Shown piece by piece: positions 25,289-34,021 of a DNA stretch of 64,000 bases. This DNA is from an uncultured Lewinella sp. (GTDB taxonomy: Bacteria > Bacteroidota > Bacteroidia > Chitinophagales > Saprospiraceae): contig CAJXPD010000004.1 of the NCBI GenBank assembly GCA_913057785.1, positions 25,835-89,834 of the forward strand, in the 5' to 3' direction. Numbering within the stretch: the stretch's first letter is position 1; every line of letters begins with the position of its first letter. Both the position numbers and the translations under genes were made by a program. The notes under the pieces are model-generated. The model saw nothing but the letters and a program-made list of their open reading frames with translations. It ran no database searches and was not told the origin of the DNA.

Positions 25289-26332
25289 ATGGCGAATGCG
25301 TCGGAAGGTTCAAAAAGAACTGATGTAAACACCTTAGGTGAGTTTGGATTGATTGACCATCTTACCTCAAGATTTCAACTCACGCAATCCTCCAGTGTCA
25401 AAGGAGTGGGGGATGACGGAGCTGTGATTGACAATGGTAATATGATGACCGTAGTGTCGACAGATATGTTGGTGGAAGGTATTCATTTTGATTTAATGTA
25501 CAGCCCCCTAAAGCATTTGGGTTATAAATCTATTGTCGTCAATCTCTCCGATATATATGCAATGAATGCTATCCCTAAACAGGTGACGGTTTCCATTGCA
25601 CTTTCCAATCGTTTTTCAGTTGAAGCCCTAGAAGAGTTATATGATGGCATCAAGCGTGCTTGCGAATATTATCAGGTAGACCTTGTAGGAGGTGATACTA
25701 CTTCCTCTCCGAAGGGACTATATATTAGTGTCACGGCGATTGGACAAGTAGAGAAGAATCGAGTGGTATACCGCAACACTGCGAAAGTGGGCGATCTGAT
25801 TTGTATCACAGGAAACGTTGGAGCGGCCTATCTTGGTCTGCAGCTACTTGAACGAGAAAAACAACTCTATTTGTCAAACCCGAAGATCAAACCCGATCTG
25901 GAAGAGCAGGACTTTTTGGTAGGTCGTCAGTTAAAACCTGAAGCTAGAAGAGACATGATCGAAGTTTTTAAGAAGAGTGGACTTCAACCTACCTCTATGA
26001 TCGATGTGTCAGACGGCGTAGCTTCAGAGATATTTCATATTTGTAAGCAATCGAAAGTAGGTGCTTTCGTAGAAGAAAGTGGAGTACCCATCCACCCCGA
26101 TGCGCAAATGATGGCTTTGAAGTTTCAGTTGGATCCCATTACTTGTGCACTCAATGGAGGAGAAGACTATGAACTTATATTTACGGTAGACCCATCAGAT
26201 TTAGATAAGGTTAAATACTTACCGGATATCTACATCATGGGAGAGATTGTACCAGAGGAAGATGGTATTAAGTTACATACTAAGGGAGGGAATATACATG
26301 ATCTCTCGGCCCAAGGATGGAAACATTTTTGA
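25289..26332 (+). CDS. thiL: Thiamine-monophosphate kinase
   Basis: A 347-residue cytosolic ATP-dependent kinase that phosphorylates thiamine monophosphate to thiamine diphosphate, the last step of cofactor synthesis. It shows the PurM/ThiL pattern: 'GEFGLIDHLTSRF' at the start, 'VGDDGAVIDNG', 'VSTDMLVEGIHFDLMYSPLKHLGYKSIVVNLSDIYAMNA', 'VDLVGGDTTSSP', 'MIDVSDGVASEIFHI' and 'NGGEDYELIFTV'. The Asp-rich metal and phosphate sites are intact. No TPP riboswitch or other thi gene is adjacent. The only other thiamine-related name in the window is the YjbQ protein 17 kb away. Confidence 0.95.
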   Translation: MANASEGSKRTDVNTLGEFGLIDHLTSRFQLTQSSSVKGVGDDGAVIDNGNMMTVVSTDMLVEGIHFDLMYSPLKHLGYKSIVVNLSDIYAMNAIPKQVTVSIALSNRFSVEALEELYDGIKRACEYYQVDLVGGDTTSSPKGLYISVTAIGQVEKNRVVYRNTAKVGDLICITGNVGAAYLGLQLLEREKQLYLSNPKIKPDLEEQDFLVGRQLKPEARRDMIEVFKKSGLQPTSMIDVSDGVASEIFHICKQSKVGAFVEESGVPIHPDAQMMALKFQLDPITCALNGGEDYELIFTVDPSDLDKVKYLPDIYIMGEIVPEEDGIKLHTKGGNIHDLSAQGWKHF

Positions 26333-26492
26333 GTTCAAAACTATTATAAATGATTCTCAGACAATGCTCGTGTTTCAAGACATTCAATAATGAAATTCTA
26401 CGCTTTTCTGACAATGATAGTCAGCTAAGCTTATTAATCTCATTTTTTGATTGTCCACGAAATTTGTCCAGGAAGGTAATAAACTAGTGGAC

Positions 26493-27542
26493 ATGCAATC
26501 CAATAAAATTCTCTCTCTGTACTTCCTCTTTGGCTTGGTACTATTGATAGGGTGTAATTCAGAAGGCAGCACCTCAACATCAACGAGCAGTAGTACGGCT
26601 ACAACACCTCCACCAGCCAATGAGCCAGCTAGAGTCAGCTTCAATAGAGATTCTGCCTATGCTTATGTGGCCAAACAGGTTGCATTTGGGCCTCGAGTAA
26701 TAGGTTCAGAAGGTCATAAGGCTTGTAAGGAATGGTTCGTTCAACAGTTTGAGCAATTTGGTGCCACAGTTATCGAACAGGACTTTGACGCGAAAGTATA
26801 CACCGGGAAAGTATATCCTGCCACCAATATCATAGCCCAATACAATCCTGGAAATACCGACAGAATTGTATTAGCTGCGCATTGGGATACTCGCCATATT
26901 GCAGATTCGCCATTAAGTACTGAGCGGAAGAACGAGCCCATCCTAGGGGCGGATGATGGTGGAAGTGGCGTTGGTGTTCTTCTAGAACTAGCGAGACAGT
27001 TGGAGAGCATGGACCTGCAATTGGGAGTAGATATCGTGTTGTTTGATGCAGAGGACTATGGAGAAAGCCGGGATGATATCGAGGATGAAGCAGAAGGAAC
27101 CAAAAACAGAAATACTTGGGCTTTGGGTTCTCAGTATTGGTCTAATAATTTGCACCGCACTAACTACAAGCCTAGGTATGGAATCCTATTGGATATGGTT
27201 GGCGCCAGAAATGCTCGTTTCCCCAGAGAACAATATTCCACCTATTTTGCCGCGCCAGTAGTGAATAAGGTATGGGATTTGGCTGGTAAGTTGGGGTATA
27301 GCAATTACTTCCATAATGCAGAAGGAGGTGGGATTACGGACGACCATTATTTTGTGAATACCATTGCTAAAATCCCCATGATCGATATTATCAATTTGCC
27401 GATTGATTCTGACAATAAAGGATTTGGTAGTCATTGGCATACCCAAAACGATGACATGGAAGTGATCAATAAACGCACCTTAAAGGCAGTGGGGCAGGTT
27501 TTGTTGGAGCTCCTGATAAAAGAAGATGCGGGTCAGTTATAG
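26493..27542 (+). CDS. M28-family lipoprotein resembling glutaminyl-peptide cyclotransferase
   Basis: The ATG at 26493 is preferred over the track start because MQSNKILSLYFLFGLVLLIGC is a lipoprotein signal. A Ser/Thr-rich linker (GSTSTSTSSSTATT) follows. The catalytic domain has 'AAHWDTRHIADSP', GADDGGSGVGVLLELAR, 'VLFDAEDYGE' and 'FGSHWHTQNDDM', the metal-site set of the M28 branch that includes glutaminyl cyclases. Such enzymes form N-terminal pyroglutamate on exported proteins or act as aminopeptidases; sequence alone does not decide. N-terminal pyroglutamate formation would suit a cell with much secreted cargo. It ends in a strong terminator. Confidence 0.85.
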   Translation: MQSNKILSLYFLFGLVLLIGCNSEGSTSTSTSSSTATTPPPANEPARVSFNRDSAYAYVAKQVAFGPRVIGSEGHKACKEWFVQQFEQFGATVIEQDFDAKVYTGKVYPATNIIAQYNPGNTDRIVLAAHWDTRHIADSPLSTERKNEPILGADDGGSGVGVLLELARQLESMDLQLGVDIVLFDAEDYGESRDDIEDEAEGTKNRNTWALGSQYWSNNLHRTNYKPRYGILLDMVGARNARFPREQYSTYFAAPVVNKVWDLAGKLGYSNYFHNAEGGGITDDHYFVNTIAKIPMIDIINLPIDSDNKGFGSHWHTQNDDMEVINKRTLKAVGQVLLELLIKEDAGQL

Positions 27543-27571
27543 TTTTTGACTGCCAGATTGCCAAACCCAGT

Positions 27572-27617
27572 AAACGGGCTAGTAGTTAAGGGGACAAATC
27601 CTACTACTAGCCCGTTT
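27572..27617 (+). terminator. Terminator after the glutaminyl-cyclase-like gene
   Basis: A perfect 14-bp stem AAACGGGCTAGTAG/CTACTAGCCCGTTT with an 18-base loop, followed by TTTTTTT. It separates the peptidase gene from the tandem T9SS-tail genes. Confidence 0.9.
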
Positions 27618-27657
27618 TTTTATGGATAATAGTAATCAATTACTTAAAACGCAGCTC

Positions 27658-28652
27658 ATGAAAGTACACTCTCTATACCTATCCATCCCTACGCCTTGCC
27701 ATGAAGACTGGGACAAAATGACACCAACAGAAAAGGGGCGTCATTGCCAAAGTTGTGAAAAGGAGGTGGTCGATTTCTCCTTGCTTTCTGATCAACAGAT
27801 CCTAGATCTATTGCTAAAACCCAAAAGGGCCTGTGTGGAAGGTTTCGATCAGATCAACTAGGTAGACAGATGTTTCTGAAACCTGTTGGTAAGAGCTCTC
27901 CTTGGGCCAAAGCAGGACTACTAGCGGCTAGCTTGTTGCTAGCAGTTCCTACTATGGGACAACAACTTGAAAAGGCTAAGATTGAGCAAGTAGAGAAGCA
28001 AATCACAAATACGGAACCGGGAAAACAAGTAACAGGACGAGTACTGGATACAAAAGGAGAACCCTTAATCGGTGCTAGCATTTTGGTTAAAAGTACAGCT
28101 AATGGTACGGCGACAGATATTGATGGATTCTTTAAAATCAACTTGAAAACAGGAAGAGATACAATAGTCGTATCCTACACTGGTTTCGAAACCAAAGAGG
28201 TGTTAATTGATAATTCTCTTTCCGAAAGTCTTGAAATACAACTAGAGGAGGGAATTCTTCTAGATGAGGTAGTAGTTTTAGGCTACTCGACAGGAGTTGT
28301 GAAAGGAGGCTGGGTCGGTGCCGTGTCTAGAATTGAAGTGGTACCGAGGAAACCACGTAGACGTACACCTCGGTTTTCTATTCCCCTTAAACCTGAGATT
28401 AAAGTTTATCCAAATCCGTTCGTATCTCAAATTCAAATTGAGTTGGAAAGGATACAAGAAGGAGATTATAGTGTGAGACTAGTTGCTAACACTGGTCAAG
28501 TAGTTCACCAAGTCCATTTATTCCTTAGCTCTTATCAGCGTCTAGAGTTTGACATAGCTCCACTCAATCTTCCCACTGGTACCTATTGGCTTCAGATTAG
28601 TGATGGCAAGGGGCAAGACTTTAAGCAGCAAGTCATAAAGATCAACCGATAG
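27658..28652 (+). pseudogene. Frameshifted Cys-motif/TM/CarboxypepD/T9SS-tail protein (paralogue 1)
   Basis: Two track ORFs (27622-27861 and 27870-28652) are the halves of one gene. The next gene encodes the intact version. The first half reads 'MKVHSLYLSIPTPCHEDW' to 'LLLKPKRACVEG' and stops. Read in the other frame, the same bases give GLCGRF and then RQMFLKPVGKSSPWAKAG, matching the paralogue's GLCGRF and RQMFPRPI. One base is missing in or near AAAAGGG at 27823-27829. The second half has a TM segment, a CarboxypepD-regulatory domain ('GRVLDTKGEPLIGASILVK') and a T9SS tail ('YPNPFVSQIQIELE'). No clear -1 slippery heptamer in frame. A true mutation, an assembly error or slippage are the options. 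Confidence 0.85.
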
Positions 28653-28703
28653 AATTTACCAACAGCCCAATTCTACTATTCATCAATACTTAAAGACGCG
28701 ATT

Positions 28704-29705
28704 ATGAAAGTGCAATCATTACATCTAGCTATTCCTACACCCTGCCATGAAGACTGGGGTAAGATGACACCCACCAAGAAAGGCCGCCATTGTCAAGCTT
28801 GCCAAAAAGAGATTATTGATTTCTCTGTGCTGACTGATCAACAAGTATTAGATCTGTTCACTAAAAATAAGCACGGCTTGTGCGGGAGATTTAGTGCCAA
28901 TCAATTGGATAGACAGATGTTTCCGAGACCAATTAGTCAAATCTCGCCCTGGGCTAAGGCTGGTCTATTAGCTGCTAGTCTTTTGCTAGCAATTCCGGCC
29001 ATAGGGCAGAAAGACCTAGCTGAATCAGATCCAATTGAGCTTTCTGTTCAACCTGAATATTGGGATTTAAAAGGTAAGGTTATTGATGAGATAGGAGAAC
29101 CTTTGGTTGGCGCCTCTATTTTACTGCATGGCAGATCCACGGGGACCGTATCTGATTTAGATGGAGAATTTGTAGCTTCTTTGCATCGCTCTGACAAACG
29201 GATGTGGGTGTCTTACACTGGTTATCGTACTAAAGAAGTCATACTTAAAGATAAATTTCTTCGAAATATTACTGTGGTATTAGAAAAGGGCATCAAACTT
29301 CAGGAGGTAGTGGTCTCTGCACCTAAAGTAGATGTGGCGGCATCAACTACCGCTGGTTGCCTGGTGGAAACAATGGGAGAACTTGTATTGATCAAAACAT
29401 CGAGCCAGAAAAAAAGACGAGAAAAAAAGCGAATGCTGGCAAACGAAGCTAGTGTCCAAGTATTTCCAAATCCATTTATCTCTAATATCCAGATCGAAAT
29501 AGGGGAGGTGAAGGAGGCCGCATTTCAATTGAGCTTGATCTCAAGTACAGGACAGCAAGTCCATGATGCCAAACTTTTGCTTCACTCATTTCAACGGGTG
29601 GAAATCGATCTGACTTCCTTACCGCTTCCTGCTGGCGTCTATTGGTTAAAACTAAGCGATGGAAAGCGTCAGCACTTCCAGCAAAAGTTGATAAAGGCAA
29701 AATAA
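28704..29705 (+). CDS. Cys-motif/TM/CarboxypepD/T9SS-tail protein (paralogue 2, intact)
   Basis: 333 residues. Residues 1-62 are a compact Cys-motif domain ('IPTPCHEDWGKMTPTKKGRH' then CQACQKEIIDFS and GLCGRF) seen at the N-terminus of many Bacteroidota envelope proteins. Residues ~80-100 form one membrane helix (WAKAGLLAASLLLAIPAIG). Residues ~118-195 form a CarboxypepD-regulatory-like sandwich ('GKVIDEIGEPLVGASILLHG' with 'YTGYRTKEVIL'). A basic stretch (KKRREKKR) comes before the last ~80 residues, a T9SS-type tail (VFPNPFISNIQIEIG to 'GVYWLKLSDGK'). The mix of a seemingly cytosolic Cys domain and an export tail is odd. Tandem duplicate of the frameshifted gene upstream, sharing even leader sequence (TACTTAAA before ATGAAAGT). 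Confidence 0.8.
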   Translation: MKVQSLHLAIPTPCHEDWGKMTPTKKGRHCQACQKEIIDFSVLTDQQVLDLFTKNKHGLCGRFSANQLDRQMFPRPISQISPWAKAGLLAASLLLAIPAIGQKDLAESDPIELSVQPEYWDLKGKVIDEIGEPLVGASILLHGRSTGTVSDLDGEFVASLHRSDKRMWVSYTGYRTKEVILKDKFLRNITVVLEKGIKLQEVVVSAPKVDVAASTTAGCLVETMGELVLIKTSSQKKRREKKRMLANEASVQVFPNPFISNIQIEIGEVKEAAFQLSLISSTGQQVHDAKLLLHSFQRVEIDLTSLPLPAGVYWLKLSDGKRQHFQQKLIKAK

Positions 29706-29778
29706 CGAAGTCAGGATATAGGGCGGAAAGTGTGACCAATGAACCTCTTCTCGCTTTAGTGGTTATGTTTACAATGAT

Positions 29779-32076
29779 GTGAATAGCATACCATTTATGA
29801 GAGATATTCGAGTAGTTATTATAGCAGTTTTCGCGCTCTTGGCTATTGCTAGCGCCTTTTTTCTGACGCGCCTTCGCTTTACTTTTGACTTTGAGCAGTT
29901 CTTCCCAAGAGGGGATAAGGACTTGGAGATATTCCGAGAGTTTATTGCCTCTTTTGAAACGGATGATAACTTCTTATTAGTGGCAGTGAGGCGAGATGAA
30001 GGAGCTTTTGATCAAACGTTTCTGGAACAGTTCCATGACTTCAGTTTGAAAGCCCGGCAATTGCCTAACGTCTTGGAAAGTCAGTCATTGACGCAGATCG
30101 GATATCCTCTTAAAACACCCTTTGGATTTACGACTATTCCCGCGATTCATATCGATGATCCTTCCCGGTATGCAGGTGAGAGAGAGCGGATTCTCAGAGA
30201 TGATCGATTTGTCAACAACTTGATTTCAGAAGACGGAAAAACACTGGTCGTTTTACTTAAGACGATCAATAGCATAGACTTGGATCAAGCCAGAGTCTTA
30301 ATGGAGGGCTTAGACGCACTCATTACCAGGTACAATTTTGAAGAATACCATTATCTCGGCCGCGCCTACTTTCAAACGGAATTGGTGGCTATGCAAAAAC
30401 GGGAAATCGTCGTTTCTGCTGGAGTAGCTGGAGTGCTAGTAAGCTTAATTATGTTCTGGATCTTCCGGAGGGCTCGGGGCATAGCCATTGCCTTGGTTTC
30501 TATCGGGCTAGGGATGCTACTTTTTATGGGGCTGTTAGGAGCTACGGGGAGGCCCTTGAACGCCATGGCGGCCCTCTACCCCGTTCTGATGATTATCGTT
30601 GGTACCTCTGATGTGATTCATATTATGTCGAAATACATTGATGAATTGCGTAAAGGGAAAGGGCAACAAGAAGCTATTCAAGTCACAATAAAAGAGATTG
30701 GATTAGCAACCTTATTAACATCCATTACCACAGCGATAGGATTTGCTACACTGCTAACTAGTCGGGTGGATCCCATTAGAGATTTTGGGTTAAACGCAGC
30801 AGCAGGAGTGATTGTGGCCTACATCACGGTGATCTTCTTCACTACTTCTCTCTTATCCTATTTTAAGGCAGATCAATTGATGAAAATCGGGAAGAGTATT
30901 GCTTTCTGGGAGAATTCTATGCTCAGAAGTTACCGCTTTACGCTATCAAAGGGGAATGCTATTAAATGGGGGGCCTTATTCATGTTGGTCGTATGCGGAA
31001 TCGGAATTAGTAGGATCACAACCAATTATGGTATCATTGATAACTTGCCCAGAGGAGAAAAGATTACGGAAGATTTCACTTTTTTCGAAAAAGAGCTAAC
31101 CGGTTTTCGGCCAATGGAACTGGCGGTATATACGCAAGGAGATTATCAGGTAAATGATTATGCTGTAATTCGTGAAATGGACAAGATTGAAGGCTACCTG
31201 CGACAGTTTCCAAGTCTCCAGGCGATCGGGTCCATTACCACCTTATATAAGTCCATTAATCAGGCATTCAATAATAACCGGGAGGACGCCTTTGTCGTGA
31301 CGGACGATGAAGGCCAGTTCAATAGATACCGCCGCTTGAGTAGTCAACTCCCAAAGTTTGATCCTAATATCTTGGTAAGTAATGATGGTAAAAAGGCTAG
31401 GATTACTTCTAGGATTAAGGATGTAGGGGCCGATACCATCAAGGCTATGGGGTTACAAATTGATACTTGGATTAACAACAACATAGATAGCGATGTGATC
31501 AAGGTGAATCGTACAGGGACAGGGGTGATTATTGACAAAAATGCGGAGTATATACGACGTAGTCTACTTCAAGGTTTAGGTATTGCTGTGTTGATCGTAA
31601 GTGTATTGATGGCGTTCTTATTCCAGAATTGGCGAATTTTAATCATCGCATTGGTGCCCAATATTTTTCCACTCTTATTGGCTGGAGCCTTGATAGGATA
31701 CTTGGGGATTGAGCTGGAAGCCGGAGTATCGATCGTTTTTGCGGTGATCTTTGGAATTGCGGTAGACGATACGATTCACTTCCTAAGTAAGTACAAATTG
31801 GCTTTGAATAAGGGACTGGAGCGAGAGGAAGCAATTAAAATCACCTTTGTAGAGACCGGTAAAGCTATTGTCTTGACTTCAATTATTCTCTTCTTTGGCT
31901 TCCTGGTCATGTTATTCTCGATTCATCCGCCTAGCGTTGTAGTGGGCCTATTGATAAGCCTGACGTTATTAAGTGCCTTAATAAGTGATTTATTGCTAAT
32001 TCCCGTAATGATTAGATGGATGCAGCCAGCCCAGCAGGAAGCAATTCAGAAGGGAGAAAAGATGGTTACCGGATAA
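29779..32076 (+). CDS. RND/MMPL-family exporter
   Basis: 765 residues with two repeats of helix, periplasmic loop and five-helix bundle. 'RLRFTFDFEQFFPRGDKDLEIF' follows helix 1, and the sterol-sensing-like blocks contain 'MIIVGTSDVIHIMSKYIDELRKG' and, in the second half, 'FGIAVDDTIHFLSKYKLALNKG'. The intramembrane Asp pairs (GTSDVIH, AVDDTIH) are those that carry the proton relay in this family. It probably exports lipids or hydrophobic small molecules across the inner membrane. The track start is GTG; the ATG at 29797 (MRDIRVVII) is an alternative. There is no adjacent adaptor or TolC gene, which fits the HpnN/MMPL type. Confidence 0.88.
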   Translation: MNSIPFMRDIRVVIIAVFALLAIASAFFLTRLRFTFDFEQFFPRGDKDLEIFREFIASFETDDNFLLVAVRRDEGAFDQTFLEQFHDFSLKARQLPNVLESQSLTQIGYPLKTPFGFTTIPAIHIDDPSRYAGERERILRDDRFVNNLISEDGKTLVVLLKTINSIDLDQARVLMEGLDALITRYNFEEYHYLGRAYFQTELVAMQKREIVVSAGVAGVLVSLIMFWIFRRARGIAIALVSIGLGMLLFMGLLGATGRPLNAMAALYPVLMIIVGTSDVIHIMSKYIDELRKGKGQQEAIQVTIKEIGLATLLTSITTAIGFATLLTSRVDPIRDFGLNAAAGVIVAYITVIFFTTSLLSYFKADQLMKIGKSIAFWENSMLRSYRFTLSKGNAIKWGALFMLVVCGIGISRITTNYGIIDNLPRGEKITEDFTFFEKELTGFRPMELAVYTQGDYQVNDYAVIREMDKIEGYLRQFPSLQAIGSITTLYKSINQAFNNNREDAFVVTDDEGQFNRYRRLSSQLPKFDPNILVSNDGKKARITSRIKDVGADTIKAMGLQIDTWINNNIDSDVIKVNRTGTGVIIDKNAEYIRRSLLQGLGIAVLIVSVLMAFLFQNWRILIIALVPNIFPLLLAGALIGYLGIELEAGVSIVFAVIFGIAVDDTIHFLSKYKLALNKGLEREEAIKITFVETGKAIVLTSIILFFGFLVMLFSIHPPSVVVGLLISLTLLSALISDLLLIPVMIRWMQPAQQEAIQKGEKMVTG

Positions 32077-32103
32077 GGAGAAATAGGATAACTAGTGTGT
32101 GGA

Positions 32104-32262
32104 CTAGATACTTCTAAACGCCAATACCAAGTAAGTCAAGAAAAACGGAAGTGGTACCCAGCACCATTCTGGAATAAACATCAAGCAAGCAACGATCGCT
32201 AGCAAAGAGATGACAGTATAAATCCAGTATAGTCTAGTTGAGTCTTGGCTTTCTGTACTCAT
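32104..32262 (-). CDS. 52-aa two-helix membrane protein (not on ORF track)
   Basis: A short frame from ATG (32260-32262) to TAG (32104-32106). The product begins MSTESQDSTRLYWIYTVISL, continues through LAIVACLMFIPEWCWVPLPF and ends YLVLAFRSI. It has a polar N-terminus and two hydrophobic segments with a short turn (IPEWCWVP) between. It lies between the exporter gene and the FG-GAP gene in space that would otherwise be empty. Coding is inferred from the clean membrane-protein-like composition; no homologue can be claimed. Confidence 0.55.
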   Translation of the reverse strand: MSTESQDSTRLYWIYTVISLLAIVACLMFIPEWCWVPLPFFLTYLVLAFRSI

Positions 32263-32361
32263 GATTATCAATTTTGCGGCAAAGCTAATAAATTCAGAGT
32301 TTAACCATTAGATTCTAATGTAATTTTTGTGTCTTTATCTAGGACCTCTCCTGAGCTTTGC

Positions 32362-33852
32362 TTAATCTTCCAACAGATGTAACTGCTGATCTGTTTTCTG
32401 ATTGCGGAGAATAGTCTTTTTGCCACTAGGCCAAAGGACCTCGATTTTCTTTATCCGCCTTTGAGACCCTAGACCAAAATGAGCAATCAAACTGTTTTGT
32501 CCGCAATAACCACTTTGGGTGGTGATATGTCGCATCTGCCATTTGCCTCTTTTGGTAAGCACGCGAATAGTAGCACCGACCGCTGACCGATTTGAAACGG
32601 TACCCTCCAATTTGACCTTCAACCAGTGATTGGCATTGCCATTATTGATGTACAGATCATTGGCAGGTTGAGCTTGATTTTTTCCATTTTGACAATTAGC
32701 GATAGCCAGATCTAGGAAACCATCGTTGTTGATGTCGCCCCAAGCCAAACCAAAGGAGCAAGAGCTTGACATCTCAGGTAAGGCGGTGGGTAGGCGGGTG
32801 AAATTCCCTTTTCCATCATTCTCATATAGCCAATTCTCCAGCTTGGATTTACAGAAACCATTGGCAACCACCAAATCTAAATCGCCATCATTGTCGAAAT
32901 CGGCAAAGGCAGAACCATAGGAACAACCACCGTCATCACTTAGGGCACTACCTGACTTTCGAACGAAGTTGCCTTCCCCATCATTCAGTAGTAACTGATT
33001 ATTTACTTCTTGATAATATCCCGCGTTGGCAAGAAAGAGGTCTAGGTCGCCATCATTGTCGACGTCCCCCCAACTGGCACTCATACTGCCTGCTGGCAGT
33101 TCACTCCAAATCTCTTTTTGATCTGAACGGAAAAAAGGAGCCTTACCTGAATTCAGGTAAAGCTCGTTAGGTGATTTCCCTTCGTTAGTAATAAATAAAT
33201 CACTCTTTCCATCTTTATTCACATCGATCCAATTGACCGATCGAGATAGTGTATTAGTTTGGTTGGCAGGTGTATCTTTCGCTTTGAAGCTTTTACCGGC
33301 CTGATTTAGGAACAATTGGTTCTGCTTGCTTTTCCCTTCGCTGTTGGTTAAGAATAGATCCAACCAACCGTCATTGTCGACATCCCCCCAACTGGCCGTC
33401 TCGGAGTAGGTTCCCTCGGTCGTTAACACCGGGTCCTTATCCAGCAGAAAGGAACCATTACCTGTGTTCCGATAGAAGTAATTGTGCTGCCCATACCAAG
33501 TGACCACGTATGCATCCAGGTCTCCATCATTGTCTATATCCGCAAAAGTGGCACCATCCGACTTAGCACCATCCTGTACTATAGGATCATCAGGGAGTGA
33601 TGTAAAGCTTCCATCGCCCTGATTAATGTATAAGAAATTGTGCTGTCCACTGCTAGGACCATTTGAGATAAAGAGGTCTTCCCAGCCGTCATTATTCACA
33701 TCAACGAAGTTTACACTTCTGCTGTCGGAAGCTTGTTCGACAACAGGTCCTATCTTGACTTTGGTAAAATGAGGTTGTGACCAACTGGACGTTCCTATAA
33801 ATGAGAGAAAAAAGGGCAGACTTAACTTACACAGATGATGAATTGATTTCAT
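32362..33852 (-). CDS. FG-GAP/VCBS repeat protein with ASPIC/UnbV C-terminal domain
   Basis: 496 residues with a signal peptide (LPFFLSFIGTSSWSQ). Seven-fold repeated calcium-binding motifs of the DxDxDGxxD type, for example 'DVNNDGWEDLFISN', 'DIDNDGDLDAYVV', DVDNDGWLDLFLTN and 'DINNDGFLDLAIANC', form an integrin-like beta-propeller. The last ~95 residues match ASPIC/UnbV ('RSAVGATIRVLTKRG', 'SQRRIKKIEVLWPSGKKT'), the CRTAC1-like arrangement. It is secreted or surface-located, and ligand binding is probable. No T9SS tail is seen, so export is presumably Sec only. Confidence 0.9.
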   Translation of the reverse strand: MKSIHHLCKLSLPFFLSFIGTSSWSQPHFTKVKIGPVVEQASDSRSVNFVDVNNDGWEDLFISNGPSSGQHNFLYINQGDGSFTSLPDDPIVQDGAKSDGATFADIDNDGDLDAYVVTWYGQHNYFYRNTGNGSFLLDKDPVLTTEGTYSETASWGDVDNDGWLDLFLTNSEGKSKQNQLFLNQAGKSFKAKDTPANQTNTLSRSVNWIDVNKDGKSDLFITNEGKSPNELYLNSGKAPFFRSDQKEIWSELPAGSMSASWGDVDNDGDLDLFLANAGYYQEVNNQLLLNDGEGNFVRKSGSALSDDGGCSYGSAFADFDNDGDLDLVVANGFCKSKLENWLYENDGKGNFTRLPTALPEMSSSCSFGLAWGDINNDGFLDLAIANCQNGKNQAQPANDLYINNGNANHWLKVKLEGTVSNRSAVGATIRVLTKRGKWQMRHITTQSGYCGQNSLIAHFGLGSQRRIKKIEVLWPSGKKTILRNQKTDQQLHLLED

Positions 33853-34021
33853 GAGGGCAAGATAGAATGTATTAGGAAGCGATTTTATTAAAATGTAGGA
33901 AGGTGAATCAAAGAGGTTCTAACGGTCTGCTATTACCTATTAACGGATCATACGAGCATTGGGAAGGAGGAATCAGTCGTTCGTGCACTCCAATCTCTCC
34001 TTTCTATATCCCACTAACTAC

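Noticed and set aside
27811-27840. Programmed -1 frameshifting as the explanation for the split paralogue
   Set aside because: No X-XXY-YYZ slippery heptamer lies in the reading frame, and the A run is only four long; a deletion or sequence error is simpler.
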